From Actinomycetota bacterium (lineage in GTDB: Bacteria; Actinomycetota; Thermoleophilia; Solirubrobacterales; Solirubrobacteraceae): 11,902 bases of DNA. Every line of letters begins with the position of its first letter. Within the stretch, counting starts at the first letter, position 1. The position numbers were made by a program, and so were the translations under genes. The notes beneath the pieces are model-generated. The model saw nothing but the letters and a program-made list of their open reading frames with translations, had not been told where the DNA came from and made no database searches. Shown piece after piece: positions 11,901-11,902 of the stretch. The stretch spans positions 1 to 11,902 of the forward strand of contig WLNX01000032.1 in NCBI GenBank assembly GCA_009699565.1. Reading direction: 5' to 3'.

Positions 11901-11902
11901 GC

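Noticed and set aside
1..11902. Mobile elements, CRISPR arrays, tRNA or rRNA genes
   Set aside because: No transposase or integrase motifs, no regularly spaced repeats and no tRNA-like or rRNA-like sequence were seen on either strand.

Overview
The window is a gene-dense, high-G+C stretch with GTG and TTG starts, 1-4 base stop/start overlaps and almost no intergenic DNA. A bacterial F420 pathway with a fused CofG/CofH synthase (FbiC), a ClpS adaptor and a crotonyl-CoA carboxylase/reductase-like enzyme point to an actinobacterium. A deep lineage such as Thermoleophilia (Solirubrobacterales) is my best inference, but the sequence alone does not prove it. I see no mobile element, CRISPR array, rRNA or tRNA.

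Layout. (1) Positions 1-1919, plus strand: the end of cofD, then cofC and cofE, a tightly packed operon for the GDP-activated precursor, F420-0 assembly and glutamylation. (2) Positions 7423 down to 1916, minus strand: six co-directional genes, mntR, mntH, an unknown 120-aa protein, a degenerate receiver-like protein, fbiC and greA. Their junctions are a 4-base overlap, 36 bases, 2 bases, 51 bases and a 4-base overlap, so they may form one transcription unit or a few. fbiC makes the deazaflavin chromophore Fo, so the two facing operons together hold every core step of F420 synthesis. (3) Positions 7510-9225, plus strand: a YgfZ/GcvT-like folate-binding protein divergent from mntR, a 66-aa unknown protein and a small lipoprotein. 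(4) Positions 9211-9852, minus strand: a TMEM175-like putative potassium channel. (5) Positions 9932-11586, plus strand: a Ccr-like medium-chain dehydrogenase/reductase coupled to a 129-aa protein that may have a dimeric alpha/beta-barrel fold. (6) Positions 11599-11886, minus strand: clpS.

The manganese pair mntR-mntH is a self-contained homeostasis module: the predicted metal ligands of the regulator are of the MntR type, and a candidate operator overlaps its own -10 element. Several transcription units (mntR, ygfZ, ccr, clpS) carry a TANNNT -10 element only 7-8 bases before the start codon, which suggests leaderless mRNAs. All three tail-to-tail gene pairs meet with at most 12 bases between them.

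The window is mostly recognisable housekeeping and cofactor metabolism. The points most worth a second look are a cofE without the reductase domain of FbiB, the CO2-pocket substitution in the Ccr-like enzyme with its coupled partner, the unknown/receiver gene pair between mntH and fbiC, and the leaderless promoter pattern.
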